64,000 bases of DNA from positions 54,838,491 to 54,902,490 of the forward strand of contig CM064671.1 in NCBI GenBank assembly GCA_032717465.1, read 5' to 3'. This document shows positions 44,500 through 56,018 of the stretch, in pieces (the stretch's first letter is position 1; every line of letters starts with the position of its first letter). Made by a program: the position numbers and the translations under genes. This DNA comes from Coenobita brevimanus (lineage: Eukaryota > Arthropoda > Malacostraca > Decapoda > Coenobitidae). Under the pieces are notes generated by a model. It had not been told where the DNA came from. It was given only the letters and a program-made list of their open reading frames with translations, and made no database searches.

Positions 44500-44914
44500 C
44501 ACACAAAAAATGTAATGTATGAATGCAAAGGAGGCATGAAAGCTGAAAATAACAAAAACAAAAGCAAAACACTTCTTTTCTACTGTGTCTCGATATCAGA
44601 CTTATTGCATGTAACAATTAAGAATGCTTAGCATGTGAATCAGTGAAATAGTATCTGTGTCTTTCAATTTCTGTCCCAGTGTATATGATCCAACAATTTG
44701 TGTAGGCAAAATATCGGTTCCAGCCTCAGTGTGAACACACACTTAGTGACTGCCTCCTGTAAGTGATCCTACACTAGCCTTAGCGAGCTTCATCCAAATA
44801 ACACCGTGTGCAATCTTAAAATTGTTGCTGCATCAGGGCTCTTAGTCATTTAAGTACTTTGGAGATACATAATAATCCAAGTAATAAGTTTTAACTGGAA
44901 AACATCATTCATAC
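44500..44914. other. IR intron sequence
   Basis: No element recognised between the LINE tail and the IR exon donor. Confidence 0.5.
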
Positions 44915-45147
44915 CCGAAATTGTTGTTCGATTCAGATGAAGCCACCACAACTACACTCATATTTGCAAAGGTGTATTTGGTGGACATGAGTGGCCTCAG
45001 CTGCTGCAGTGCTAGGCGGGTGACGATGATGAGCCTTGTGGACCACTGCAGGAGGCGACCCTTGAGGGATGAGTCGGCAAAGGTGGAGAGGAAGGCTGGG
45101 TTGTCACAGACCAATACCATCGTCACGCACCACGATATCTGCCGCAG
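44915..45147 (-). CDS. ionotropic receptor exon, N-terminal region
   Basis: This is the most upstream exon found of the minus-strand IR gene: 233 bp, 77 codons plus two bases. The acceptor is AATGTCGTCAG and the donor is TTCGG|GTATGA. The product begins LRQISWCVTMVLVCDNPAFL and has STFADSSLKGRLLQWSTRLI, then VVTRLALQQLRPLMSTKYTF. This is the decapod IR N-terminal pattern 'C.DP.FL..FA..SLKGRLL.WSTRL.VVTRL.L..L'. Its last two bases combine with the first base of the exon at 35930-36058 to make glycine. Earlier exons, including any signal peptide, were not found to the right. Confidence 0.85.
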
Positions 45148-45519
45148 CTGACGACATTAATTTGTTAGTGAAGTACATCCTAACTTCATTAATGATGTCC
45201 ATGCGCACCACATTTTGAAGTGGGTCAAATATGTAGTAAATGTAGAAAAGAGATTGGTTGATGCAAAAGTAAGTAACATTAGTACAAAATGTAATAATTT
45301 ACAGTATCACAATTATTTCCCAGTCATTTACATATATCATGTTTAATTAACATCTATAATCATTTTCACTGATATGTTCAGCCCTTGATATTACAGAAAA
45401 GGATCTCTGGCAAATGGAGGTATTTCAGCTTCATCTCTGTAATAGCATATCATGAATGATCGCAGAACATCAGCTTCTGACATTACGCTTCCTGAGGGTC
45501 TTTGTGAATGTGTAACATC

Positions 45520-45523
<4 letters not shown>

Positions 45524-45574
<51 letters not shown>
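45524..45574. repeat. (AC)n microsatellite
   Basis: AC dinucleotides with one CG interruption at the left end. Confidence 0.95.
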
Positions 45575-45577
<3 letters not shown>

Positions 45578-45769
45578 TCAATATTTGATACTTGTTTTGG
45601 ATGAATGGAAACAAAGGATTCACTTAATACACCCTGATATATCTTTTATTATTTTCTTAGCAAAATGAAAGAAAAGCATTCTGGAGTGGAATACCAATTA
45701 CATGCCAGAGTATGCTGTTGGCTAGGTTACAAGCTACTTACAAATCAAATGTTAAGAAAATTCGGAAAA

Positions 45770-46082
45770 CTACGGAAAATTGTTGGCTTTTGGCAGCCAT
45801 TTTGGTGACCTTGTCCTTGACCAAGAGTGCCCATTTTTGAACTCTTCCAAGATTTTGGCCATATCTTGACACCTGTAAGGTTTCATGTTGAAAGATCAAC
45901 CGTTCATGAAATATAATGGTGCTAAATGCAAGCAGTAAAAACTAGTTGACCTTTGGCAGCCACTTTGGTAACTTTGACCTTGACCCAGAGTGCCCATTTT
46001 CGAACTCGTCCAGGATTTTGGACATATCTTTCTACCCTGAAGGTTATATGTTGATGGCTCAAGCAGTTCATGAGATATAATG

Positions 46083-46084
<2 letters not shown>
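45770..46084. repeat. two tandem copies of a ~175-bp short repeat ending in (AC)n
   Basis: Copies at about 45785-45915 and 45950-46084 share 'ttggcagccattttggt', 'gaccttgaccaagagtgcccattttt', 'aaggtt-atgttga' and 'gttcatgagatataatgg'. The second runs directly into the (AC)n tract at 46085-46146. Confidence 0.75.

Positions 46085-46146
<62 letters not shown>
46085..46146. repeat. (AC)n microsatellite
   Basis: AC dinucleotides forming the tail of the repeat above. Confidence 0.95.
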
Positions 46147-46149
<3 letters not shown>

Positions 46150-46207
46150 GATGGCAAAAACATTATCGCTCAGCCTTACTAAAGGCAGGTGATAACAATA
46201 CAGTGTC

Positions 46208-47494
46208 CTATACACTGAAAACCATAACGTGAATCCATTTCAACTTATAGCCCTGGTCCTTCAACGGTTCTATGAGGCTCAACACGGTGTTCTGGAGGGT
46301 ACGCTGCACCCTCATGTAGACCTCAAGGTTCCAGATGTAGCCTGAGGATGACTCAGCCAGCAAGTACATCATGATAGAATATTTGCTGGGCTTCTGGGGG
46401 TTGTAGATGAGGAAAGACAGCCAGCCCTTCCACCCTAGACAACCCTCATCCAGGCTGAGCTGCTCCTCAGGTTGGTATGCTGACTGGAACTGCTGAAGGA
46501 CGTACTTCATGACTGTGCGAATGCGGATGAGTCGATCTTGGTTGTCCCGGGGAATGGCGAGCGAGTTGAAGGCGTGGAAGTGCTTCAGGATGGCATTGAG
46601 GCGCCTTCCACTCATCGCCCGCTGGACCCTAGGGAAGTCATGCAGCTTGGAGCTCTGTCAGTAGTGCCTGATGGTCAGTATGTGCACGAAACCTATGAAA
46701 AGGTATAACCCCAGGAACTTGACCATCTCCTCTTCATTGCAGGAGAACCAGGCATCCAGCTGAGTCCCCAGAAATGTGGCATACCAGTTGGTTTCCACGA
46801 TAACATATGACAACAACTCCCGTGTGAAAAAGTGCTGGAAGAACTGCAGGGGAGCTGTTGGAATATTCACCTGGATCCCTGGGAAGCCAGTGAATGGCCC
46901 ATGGTTCGATGTGAACGGGCCACTGCTCCACCCAGGATCCTCTTCAGCTGGGGTGGCGGCGGTGGCAGTGGGTCGGCCTGTTGATACCCTTCGGCCTCCC
47001 CTCTGACCCCTTGGAAGTCCCCCGTGTCCAGGCAGTGGTACACGGCACTCCCATCTAGGAGAGGATGCCTCGGACGAGGACAAGGACGAGACAGAGGGCT
47101 CTGGGGACACCAGTCTTCCCAGCGTGGCCAGCAAGGATGTCACCGTAGCAACCTACATGGCAGAAGCGGATGAAGGGGCCATCACAAGGAACGATGGCTC
47201 GGCTTGCAGTGACACTGGCTCACCAAGGGGAGCAGAGGGGCCTGGAGATTGGGAGCCAACTAGGAGAGCAGTGGGACCTGCAGGTCCTACAGGTGAGGAA
47301 GGTTCTCCGGTGAAGCTGGCCGATGATGGTGGTGTGGTCTCCCACCATGGAAGGCAGTAGGGCAACTCCACTTGCTGACCGGATGGTGGCAGCTCAACCT
47401 CCTCCACCCGAGAATGGTCGCTCTCAATGTTGCTCTCTGACTCAACCTCATCAAGGATCTTATGCCACTCGTGTGGTGTCAACCCGCATTTCAT
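46208..47494 (-). pseudogene. piggyBac-type transposase, broken
   Basis: This is a cut-and-paste transposase of the DDE_Tnp_1_7 family. The acidic N-terminus (47153-47494, DEVESESNIESDHSRVEEVE) is followed in another frame (46658-47143) by FFTRELLSYVIVETNWYATF and EEEMVKFLGLYLFIG, typical piggyBac blocks. An in-frame TGA at 46653-46655 replaces the expected tryptophan after RHY. The frame then continues with MSGRRLNAILKHFHAF and SLDEGCLGWKGWLSFLIYNP, holding the first catalytic aspartate, and ESSSGYIWNLEVY. The protein ends at 46208, before the second and third catalytic aspartates. The C-terminal half is missing; a short repeat with an (AC)n tail lies there. Confidence 0.82.
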
Positions 47495-47609
47495 CTTTGC
47501 AAGACTGCTGCCGTTGCAAGCCTGTTGGAGAAAAATTTTTTGTCAGAGGGATTGTGGACCCTGTGACTGTCCAATGCTGTGGTAGGAGTGACAGCTGAAA
47601 TAAAGGAGT

Positions 47610-48375
47610 CAAGATATTTTATTCACAGCCAGCCAGGAACTAAGCTCAACATTGGCACAACGCAAGGGTTCATGATATGTGTCGTGTATGTCCTTGAAAA
47701 ACATCGTCTCCTACACCTGACTTAGCACCCAGGTGGGAGCCACTAGCACGTGGTTACCTCTTGCATTTTCTCTGCACATTACACATAACCAGACTTATCA
47801 TTTTTATGAGATACACAGTACATTTCACAAGTAATATGTAAATGGACGTGTTCCGTAGGCCGTTACCTGTGCACTGAGGTGTAGCAGACGGTGTTTTCCT
47901 TTCGAGAACACACTGCAGTAGGACAGTCTTTCACTGTCTTTACAAATAAAACATAACCCAATCTATCACTTTGTATGAGTCAAGATATTTCATTCACAGC
48001 CAGCCAAGAACTTGGCTCAACACTGGCACAACGCAAGGGTTCATGATGTATATGTCATGTATGTCCTTGAAAAACATCGTCTCCTACACCTGACTTAGCA
48101 CACAGGTAGGAGCCACTAGCACGTGGTTACCTCTTTCATTTTCTTTGCACATTACACATAACCAAGTCTATCGTTTTTATGAGATACACAGTACATTTCA
48201 CCAGTAACATGTAAATGGACGTGTCCCGTAGGAGGTTACCTGTGCACTAAAGTGTAGCAGACGGTGTTTCTCTTACGAGATTACAAGCACGTGGGTCAGT
48301 TTCTCACTGTCTTCTCACATAAAACATCCAAATATAATTATAAATACATGGGATATACAGTATGTTTCACCCCCC

Positions 48376-48443
<68 letters not shown>

Positions 48444-49520
48444 AATGCATGTGATCCTTTCGCTTCCTTTGTGCTAGTTCAGATGTATGACAAACACACA
48501 TCATTACGAGCACGTGGCTCAGTCTTTCACGTTATTTCCACATAATACATAGCCTAGTCTATCAGTATATGAGATACATAGTATATTTCACCAATAAAAT
48601 GTAAATGCACGTCCTATGTAGGTCAATTACGTGGCCGATACCTGGCCGGTAAGGTATAGCAGATGATGATTTCTAGAGGAGCACATGGTTGACTTTCACT
48701 TTCTTTTCACATAAAAAATTAACAAAATATATCACTGCATGAGATACACAGTATATCACACCATCTACTATTACTATCTCGTGTTGCATTTTGCTACCTT
48801 TGTGCTAGTTCAGGTGTACGACACACACTCTTCATTACGAGCACGTGGCTCAGTCTTTCACGTTATTTCCACATAATACGTTGCCTAATCCATCAATGTA
48901 TGAGATACACAGTATATTTTATATATAAAATGTAAATGCACGTCCATTGTAGGTCAATTACGTGGCCCATACCTGGCCGGTAAGGTGTAGCAGACGATGA
49001 TTTCTAGAGGAGCACGTGGTTCACTTTCACTTTCTTTTCACATAAACAAATAACAAAATATATCACTGTATGAGATATATAGTATATTTCACCAATAAAA
49101 TGTAAATGCATTTGTTCCTAACCTCGCGCTGCATGTCGCTACGTTTGTGCTAACTCAGATGTACAAGACGCACTCCTCCCTACGAGAAAATGGGTCAGTC
49201 ATTTACTGTCTTTCACATAAAACATAACCAAATCTATAAATATATGAGATAAACAGTATATTACACCACAACAAGTACAAATACGTGACCCCTACCTGTC
49301 TGTTAAGGTGTAGCAGATGATGTTTCCCTTATCTGAAGATGCTGCAGTGTTTACTATTTTATTTCACAATACACATAATCAAATCCATCATTTTATGAGA
49401 CATATAGTATATTTCACCACAACAGTACATGAACGTGCTCTGTATGTCACATCTGCAATACCTAAGGTATCGCAGACGATATTTTTGGACGAGCACGTGG
49501 TGCAGTGTGTACGTTCATCC
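47610..49520. repeat. ~170-bp satellite array with higher-order duplication
   Basis: The phrase 'atgagatacacagtatatttcacc' recurs near 47808, 48176, 48345, 48565, 48737, 48898, 49068, 49241 and 49395. Later spacings are about 154-173 bp, and about 220 where an (AT)n tract is included. The first 735 bp consist of a 368-bp duplication (about 47612 and 47980 both start 'caagatatttyattcacagccagcc'). Most monomers contain 'gtgtagcagacg' and GCACGTGG. No ORF. Confidence 0.8.
48380..48440. repeat. (AT)n microsatellite
   Basis: An AT dinucleotide expansion inside one satellite monomer. Confidence 0.95.
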
Positions 49521-49529
49521 ACACAAGCA

Positions 49530-50530
49530 TACGATAAACATGTCAATAACACTCATGCTTTATTTAACACAGAAAACATACGGAATAAATATAACAGTAT
49601 GATAAAATCAAATATCCCTATAAACCTACTCTATTTTATCCCCTCCTGACAATGGGGTGCCGTGGTTGTAAGGCATACATGATTCCTGTCCTAGCCACTA
49701 TTTCATCACATACACTCGTTGCACTATGCTCCTATCTATTGCACAATAACACTATTCACTTATAACTGCATAAAACAAGGACTTCATCTACACCTTGGCA
49801 AATATTCCATTCAAGACAATGCCATGTCGTCGGGCGGTTTCCTGCCTCCCTCTGCTAAACATTTCACCATGTCCTTCCTGACTGGCTATTGCACACTATA
49901 TTCACCTGATTCAATGTCACTATTATTCAATGGTTGAATACTCACATTGGGTTCAGGGTAGAGGGAGCGTAGTTGTTGGGACACGCCCAAAAACAGGGTA
50001 GGCCTAGCACAATCTTCGTTGGGCCAACAGCTGTTAACAGCCAGTAATGATTCACAAAAACCTAATTCCCTATTGCAAATCTAATCACAACAGTGCCCAA
50101 AAAGTAAATGCACGATTAGTATAGTGGAATATGACATGCGTCCCAAGACATGGTAAATAGAATATGATTAAAATGCCCAGCCGTGCGCTACCTTCTCCAT
50201 CGACAGCTGCTGCGGAACTAATCATCCTGGCCGGGCTGTCGCACGTCTTGGGCCCAGAGGTTGCCAAGTCATTAATTTTGATGAAAGGCATGGGAACTAT
50301 GATGCGTCCAAAAATAACGTCAATTGGCTGAAAACTTTTCCTCTGACGAAGGTTCTTATGCTTTTATGATGACAAACACATCATGGAGTATAGTCGCAGA
50401 CACGCCCAAATGACTACAAATGTGTCATCACTCGCGAAGGGGATAATACAGTAATAAGAATTATTAACAGAACATATTCTCTGGGTTATAAAACTGCTTT
50501 AGTCATTAATACTCTTCAGGTTTTCCTCTG
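49530..50530. other. no recognisable gene
   Basis: I see no supported ORF. The left LTR of the BEL/Pao element would be expected in or near this region, but I found no match to the LTR-like sequence that starts at about 60277. Confidence 0.4.
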
Positions 50531-50533
50531 CTT

Positions 50534-52397
50534 TCAACAGGGACAACTATTTGAAAAAGTAAAGAGCACAACTGCTCTGAGGGAAAATATTTCCCACAGT
50601 TTTGGGGCAGGTGAAAAGTGATACGCTGTATCATATAATATGACCCTTAGCCAGGAACTCTTTCCATAGGTGTCATGAACCATGTGCTGCGGTCCTTCTA
50701 GGCCGTGCATCTTGACCCAACTGCTCTCCACCATCTCTGGGGTAGTTGTTAACTCAAAGGGCACCAGTTTATTAATAGTTATTATATTAATATGTCCCCT
50801 ATATTAAAATTTTACAAGTCTCAGCAACCCCTTAGAATATGGATGTGTGAACATCACTTTAGCTAATGGCTGCTGGGATCTTGGTTGTTCTGTTTTTACT
50901 AAGACCACATCTCCTGTAACTGACTTGTTGCTGGCAGTCTGAGCCCCATAAAATCTATCTCGTGGCTCAAAAGATGTTCCTCGCTCCAGTGTCTATTCCA
51001 GGCGTCCAATACCTTTTTCAGACGTTGGTATCCCTCACGCAGATGTCCTAATTCATTATTTTCTATTGTAGGATCATCTACTTCCTCCTGGATATCCACA
51101 CAAGGCACTGGATGGAGCTTTTTGCCATACATCGTATCAGCTAGTGTCAATGCCTCAATTGAAATGCTAGTGTTATCCAGATAGGTTAAAGGTCTATCAT
51201 TAATCCTAGTCTCAGTTTCAGTTATCACTGTTCTCAGTTCCTCTCTGGCGATCTTAGTTATGTGTAAGGTTTTCCTAAGGCAGTTCTTCACAGTACCAAT
51301 TATTCATTCTGTTAATCCATTTTGCCATGGTGCTCTCGGAGCTATGAACTGCCAGGTATAATTTCGAATTCCCAGTGTTGACTTAACCTTGGGTCATTCA
51401 CTATATTGAGGTGCTGCTCCAACGAAATTGGTTCTGTTGTCACTTATTAATTTACTGGACAAGACCTTCTAGCTGCAAATCTAAATACATTCAGGAATGT
51501 CTCTGAACTTAAGCCTTCTGCCATTTCTAGATGGACTGCCCTTGTGTAGGTGCAAGTAAACAAACATATATACACCTTATGGGGAGTTCCCTTACCTGTA
51601 ACAGTTATAGCTCCTGTGTGATCTAAACTCCAGTTACTTTGAAGGGCTGACTTACATTTACCTTATCCTTCGGTAAAGCAGGTGGTCCTGGAGAGTCATG
51701 TGGTCGTTGGTCATATCTCCTACATATAATGCAACTCTTGGGATATTTCTTTACGACCTGTCTACCTTTAGGGATCCAATACCTTTCTCAGATTCGAGCG
51801 ATAATCTGCGGCACACCTTCATGAAGAGTTAACTAATAGGCTTCCTTAACAATTAACTGTACAAAATAATCATTCTTGGGTAACAATATAGGATGTCTAG
51901 TTTGGAGAGGCAAATCAGCCTTTACTATTCTGCCATGGCATCTAAGTAGACCCTTTCCGTCTAAGAACAATCCTAAATCTCTTATCAGCTCAATATTGCT
52001 GCCAGTGACTTGGCAAAAAAGGTCAAAAATTTCTCCGTAATATTTTCTTTGAAGCCTTTTCAGCCGATATTCTGTAGGATCAAACTCCTCAAACCCCACT
52101 TTCTTATTCAAAAATTTTACAGCCAATTTAGTAGTGTTAAGAAGTTGTCTTATTAATGAAAATCTACTGATGTCAGTCACAGCTGGCTCAGGTACAACAG
52201 GATCCAAGTTTACAACACTAACCTCAGCAATACTATACTGTTTCTGCTCAGGCCAATCTTTAGTGAGTAACCATTTAGGACCTTTAAACCACAAGTTATC
52301 TTTGACCAGTCTCTTTACAGTCGAACCTCTCAACGGCAGATCAGCTGGGTTTTGCTTGAAGGATACATGCATGAATTTAAATTTGGAAGACAGTTCT
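50534..52397 (-). pseudogene. BEL/Pao RNase H-integrase linker, integrase and C-terminal domain
   Basis: It starts at the TTAA insertion point with MHVSFKQNPADLPLRGSTVK (52313-52372), the BEL/Pao 'NPADL.SRG' linker, followed by LWFKGPKWL. The core is degraded (51300-51830). The C-terminal part at 50899-51291 reads CLRKTLHITKIAREELRTVI then INDRPLTYLDN and YGKKLHPVPC, as in Pao integrases. The last domain continues to about 50700 (INKLVPFELTT). Stops and frame changes are frequent. Confidence 0.8.
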
Positions 52398-52401
52398 TTA
52401 A
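52398..52401. repeat. TTAA target duplication (left)
   Basis: TTAA precedes CCTGCCACGTGCCGGC. The partner at 55018-55021 follows the inverted end, as for piggyBac-superfamily insertions. Confidence 0.85.
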
Positions 52402-55017
52402 CCTGCCACGTGCCGGCTATTTTTAGCCCTATGGGTCACCCCAGTGCTGGCCATTTTTCGACCTTTTTTTTTTTTTGGCTAAAATAATAGATTTTGATGT
52501 GGAAACAACGAATTTCACAATTAAAATGCTCACCGAGGGTCGGAAATGAGTTTAATTGAGTCCTGCATACTCGTGTACAGGTATAGCTGCTCTCTCACGC
52601 TCACCACAGATGTGGGAGAAAGCTGTTTTCTGTGTAAGGTATACTCAGGTATTTATGCTGGGAAGGTATAGCAATGTTCAGTACACTTTTCTGATCTCTT
52701 ATTATTCAGGTCTCAAATAGGTCCCAAGGTCACGTTTGAGAGACGCCTTTTTTTTTTTTTTTTTAAGTCAAGGTTTGCAAATAAAGGAAAAAATATCATA
52801 TTTATGCACAGGGAAGTAATACACAACTGCCTATACAACACTAGAGCCCTACTCACTATACAAGTGCTGCAAAAATGATGGGAAGTTGCATAGCAAGTGG
52901 TGTGTGGTAGCGTGGTGAGTATTGCCGTCTCAGTGGGTAGGTGATTTCTTGGTGCATTGGCGACATGATTGCATTGTTTGTTTCCATGTTTCTCCATCAA
53001 AAAAACAGTGCACTAATATACAGTATGTACATTATATCTTACATGATTTGTGAATGATTCTTGAGATGTTTCCTTTACAAAAAACAAACTAAACAGTTAC
53101 AAGATCCATATAAAACTATCATTTACTAGTTACTACTGACTAATTTTACTTTACTCTAATTTTGCTTAGTACTGTCCAAGGCTGTGGGGGTGAGGACATG
53201 GGGGTAAACCTACAAGCTTGCCTTTTGTATGTACGTGTGTTTAGTTTATTGTTGCTAACTATATCGTTCTGTGTAGGCTACTTATAGGCAGCAGTAGAGA
53301 CAGTGATCAAATATTTATTATTTCTCAAAATTGACGGTGTTATAAGTATAACCAAGAAATGTGAGAAACTCATGAAATATAAATCAGAAAAAAAGTAAGG
53401 AGACACTAACAATCATTTGTCAATGAAAAGGGCAACACTCGCTGCACATGTATGTCCGCCTGGTAACAAATAAATGCATGGTACATGTATAAAAGGCTAC
53501 AGAAACAACCTTAGAAACCTAAAATCATAAATCTGTAATTATTTTCCCTCAATCAGACACTCTAACACCCAGGAAATGAATAAATATTGAGAAAACGCGG
53601 AAATCTCTTGCTTGCCTGTGACACGGCACTAAAGTATGTGCGTATCGGGAGGCAGGGGGTGGGGGATTGGAGGGTGGAGGGTGGGAGGTATAGGGGTGGG
53701 GGATTGGTGGGAGGTATAGGGGTGGGGGATTGGTGGGAGGTATAGGGGTGGGGGATTGGTGGGAGGTAGGAGGATGGAGGAAGTAGGGGGTGGGGGATTG
53801 GAGGGTGGAAGGGTGGGAGGTAGAGGGGTGGGGAATCGGTGGGAGGTAGGGGGCTGGAGGAAGGGGGATATGAAAGGGAGGAGGGAGGTGAGAGCTATGT
53901 ATCCTCCAGAGCAGTAAAAATATATTGCAAACAATATTCTTTTGCTAAATCAACTGTCTGATACGAAAATAGTAAAAAATATTGCCAGATCAACAGTATA
54001 ATAAAACCAGTATGTGCAGCCCAACCCCCCACAATGATTAGCTCTTCCCAGACTGTTTAAACTAAAATATTGTGATCTGCGCATGCCTGGTGGAAGCAGG
54101 GGGGTCTGGGTAGCAGCTCGTATCCTCATTTCATTCACCAGCCTCACGCAACAGTTTTCATTCATACCTAAACATGCTGCCATGGGAGTGGCTAGGAGAC
54201 CCCTACCGAGAAAGCCACTATAGTGGCAAGGAGACCTGAAAGGGTTAACCTACCACCTGCCGGCTATTTTTAGCCCTATGGGTCACCCCAGTGCTGGCCA
54301 TTTTTCGACCTTTTTTTTTTTTTGGCTAAAATAATAGATTTTGATGTGGAAACAACGAATTTCACCATTAAAATGTTCACTGAGGCTCAGAAATGAGTTT
54401 AATTGAGTCCTGCATACTCGTGTACAGGTATAGCCACTCTCTCACACTCACCACATATGTGGGAGAAAGCTGTTTTCTGTGTAAGGTATACTCAGGTATT
54501 TATGCTGGGAAGGTATAGCAATGTTCAGTACACTTTTCTTATCACTTATTACTTCAGCATCTATCACAATTTGCGTGTCTTTCTCACTGTGAATCCATTA
54601 TCTTACACTTACTTGAAGATAGGTACAACCTGACCATTACGTACAGTCCTGGCACTTACAAGAAGGTATTTACAACTTGACTTCACTATATAGTCCTTAC
54701 ACTTACAAGAAAATATTTACAACTTACACTTACATGAAAATATTTACAAAATGCCTCACTATCTATAGCACTGGGTGAGGTACACAGGCAGAGTGAGGCA
54801 GAGCAAGCGTGAGGGGGGGAGCGAGTGAGTGTATGGCCTTGACAGCCTGAGGGATGGTAGAGGAACAGTTACCTTACATGTGCGCCAATCTTTACCTGCG
54901 AATCTTGAAAAATGCTGTCACAGTGAAGTTTTTTATTTTAGACCATTTTAAAACAGCACTGGCACTGGCCGCAGCATTATATCAGACCATTTTAAAACGG
55001 CGCTGGCACGCGGCGGG
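52402..55017. mobile_element. piggyBac-like non-autonomous element(s), TTAA-bounded
   Basis: The left end CCTGCCACGTGCCGGC and the inverted right end CCCGCCGCGTGCCAGC match at 13 of 16 positions. TTAA flanks both. The insert encodes no transposase. The left ~295 bp (52402-52695) recur in direct orientation at 54249-54545, preceded by another TTAA at 54245-54248. It therefore looks like two elements sharing an internal TTAA, or one element nested at another's end. The segment at 52696-54244 is unrelated to the second copy and includes a G-rich minisatellite (53648-53870). Confidence 0.75.
53648..53870. repeat. G-rich 26-bp minisatellite
   Basis: The unit 'gggaggtataggggtgggggattggt' is repeated about three times perfectly and then degenerates. 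Multiple runs of three or more G occur on the plus strand. The minus-strand proline-rich open frame is a repeat product. Confidence 0.85.
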
Positions 55018-55021
55018 TTAA
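55018..55021. repeat. TTAA target duplication (right)
   Basis: Partner of 52398-52401. Confidence 0.85.
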
Positions 55022-56013
55022 TAGTCTTCACTCTATTGTGGATGAAAGGAATTTTACTGCCTTCCTTTCCTATCCAGTAAAGACAAATCTCGTTGTCAGT
55101 CCATACATAACTATCTTCAAACTTAGTATCAAGAGTAGTGATTATATACCTGGGCAATTTACTCCCTGCCTCTATGGAAGCCAATTCCATTTGAAGTAGG
55201 GTTCTTCCTTGAATTGGCTCAGCTCTGGTTTTGGACATAATAATCCTGTTGCCAAATGAGCTACTGCTCCATATGCCCTTTGAGAAGCATCATGTAAATG
55301 TGACTTCTCATTACTGTTTATTTTCCTGGATATACATATGCTTGATGTTTATCAAACTCCTTTCTAATATGTTCCCATTGTTCCACATATGTCTCACCAA
55401 ATTCAGTGTTGCAGTCTAATTTTTCTTGCCAAGCCTCCTCCACCAAACATTTGCCTCTAATAGCTATAGGACTGACCAATCCTAATAGGTCAAATAACAT
55501 GGAGACCTGACTTAACAGGACCTCTTGGTGAGAGTGACATCAGAGAACTTAATCGGCTTTAAACTTATTTCAACAGCCTTTGTATCCCAGTTAAGACCCA
55601 ACAGATTTTGAGTTTTGGGAATGTCAGTATTTGGATAGTCCTCTCATATTTTATTCCTCAAAAGCGGTGAATTTGTATTCCATTCGGAATTGGCTACTTC
55701 ATAAGACTCCAAATGATTCCGTCTCTGTATCAGCAACACATTGCAAGTTATCCATATATAAAAAGTCTGCCCTATTTCTGGGCATTTGTCTTTTCCAAAA
55801 TGATGCTTCAAAGAGATGCAAAGTGGGAAACGACTAGCACAAGAGCCAAAGAGCCGCGATCGGAAACAGTAAATTTTCAATGGACTATACTCATTTTGAG
55901 GGTCTTGAGGCCAGAGGAATTTTGTAAATTTCCTCTCCTCCACTCTCAATTCTATTCTGAGAAAAGCCTTACTAATATCTCCTGTATAAGCATAAGGTTT
56001 CTCTCTAAATCTT

Positions 56014-56018
56014 AGTAA
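56014..56018. repeat. 5-bp TSD of RTE insertion (left)
   Basis: AGTAA here and at 56925-56929. Short, but supported by continuity of the BEL/Pao RT reading frame when the insert is removed. Confidence 0.65.

Larger units (their letters stand above)
41510..44500 (+). mobile_element. CR1/Jockey-type LINE with endonuclease and RT, decayed
   Basis: Second and longer copy of the LINE family also seen at 26600-28645. It begins near a G12 run (41496-41507), encodes an APE endonuclease (41595-42311) and RT (42390-44416), and shares the 3' UTR 'tattttgtttttctcttgga' and 'cctttggttccttcttcctc'. Its tail is CACACACAAAAAA instead of long poly-A. A stop at 42309-42311 (within GAAD*ESLKQ), frame changes near 42800, 42880 and 43400, and point changes inactivate it. 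Confidence 0.82.

Noticed and set aside
47610..49520. CRISPR-like array
   Set aside because: Monomers are contiguous ~170-bp diverged satellite units without repeat/spacer alternation, in a eukaryotic context.
53629..53934. Proline-rich minus-strand ORF
   Set aside because: Translation of the G-rich minisatellite.
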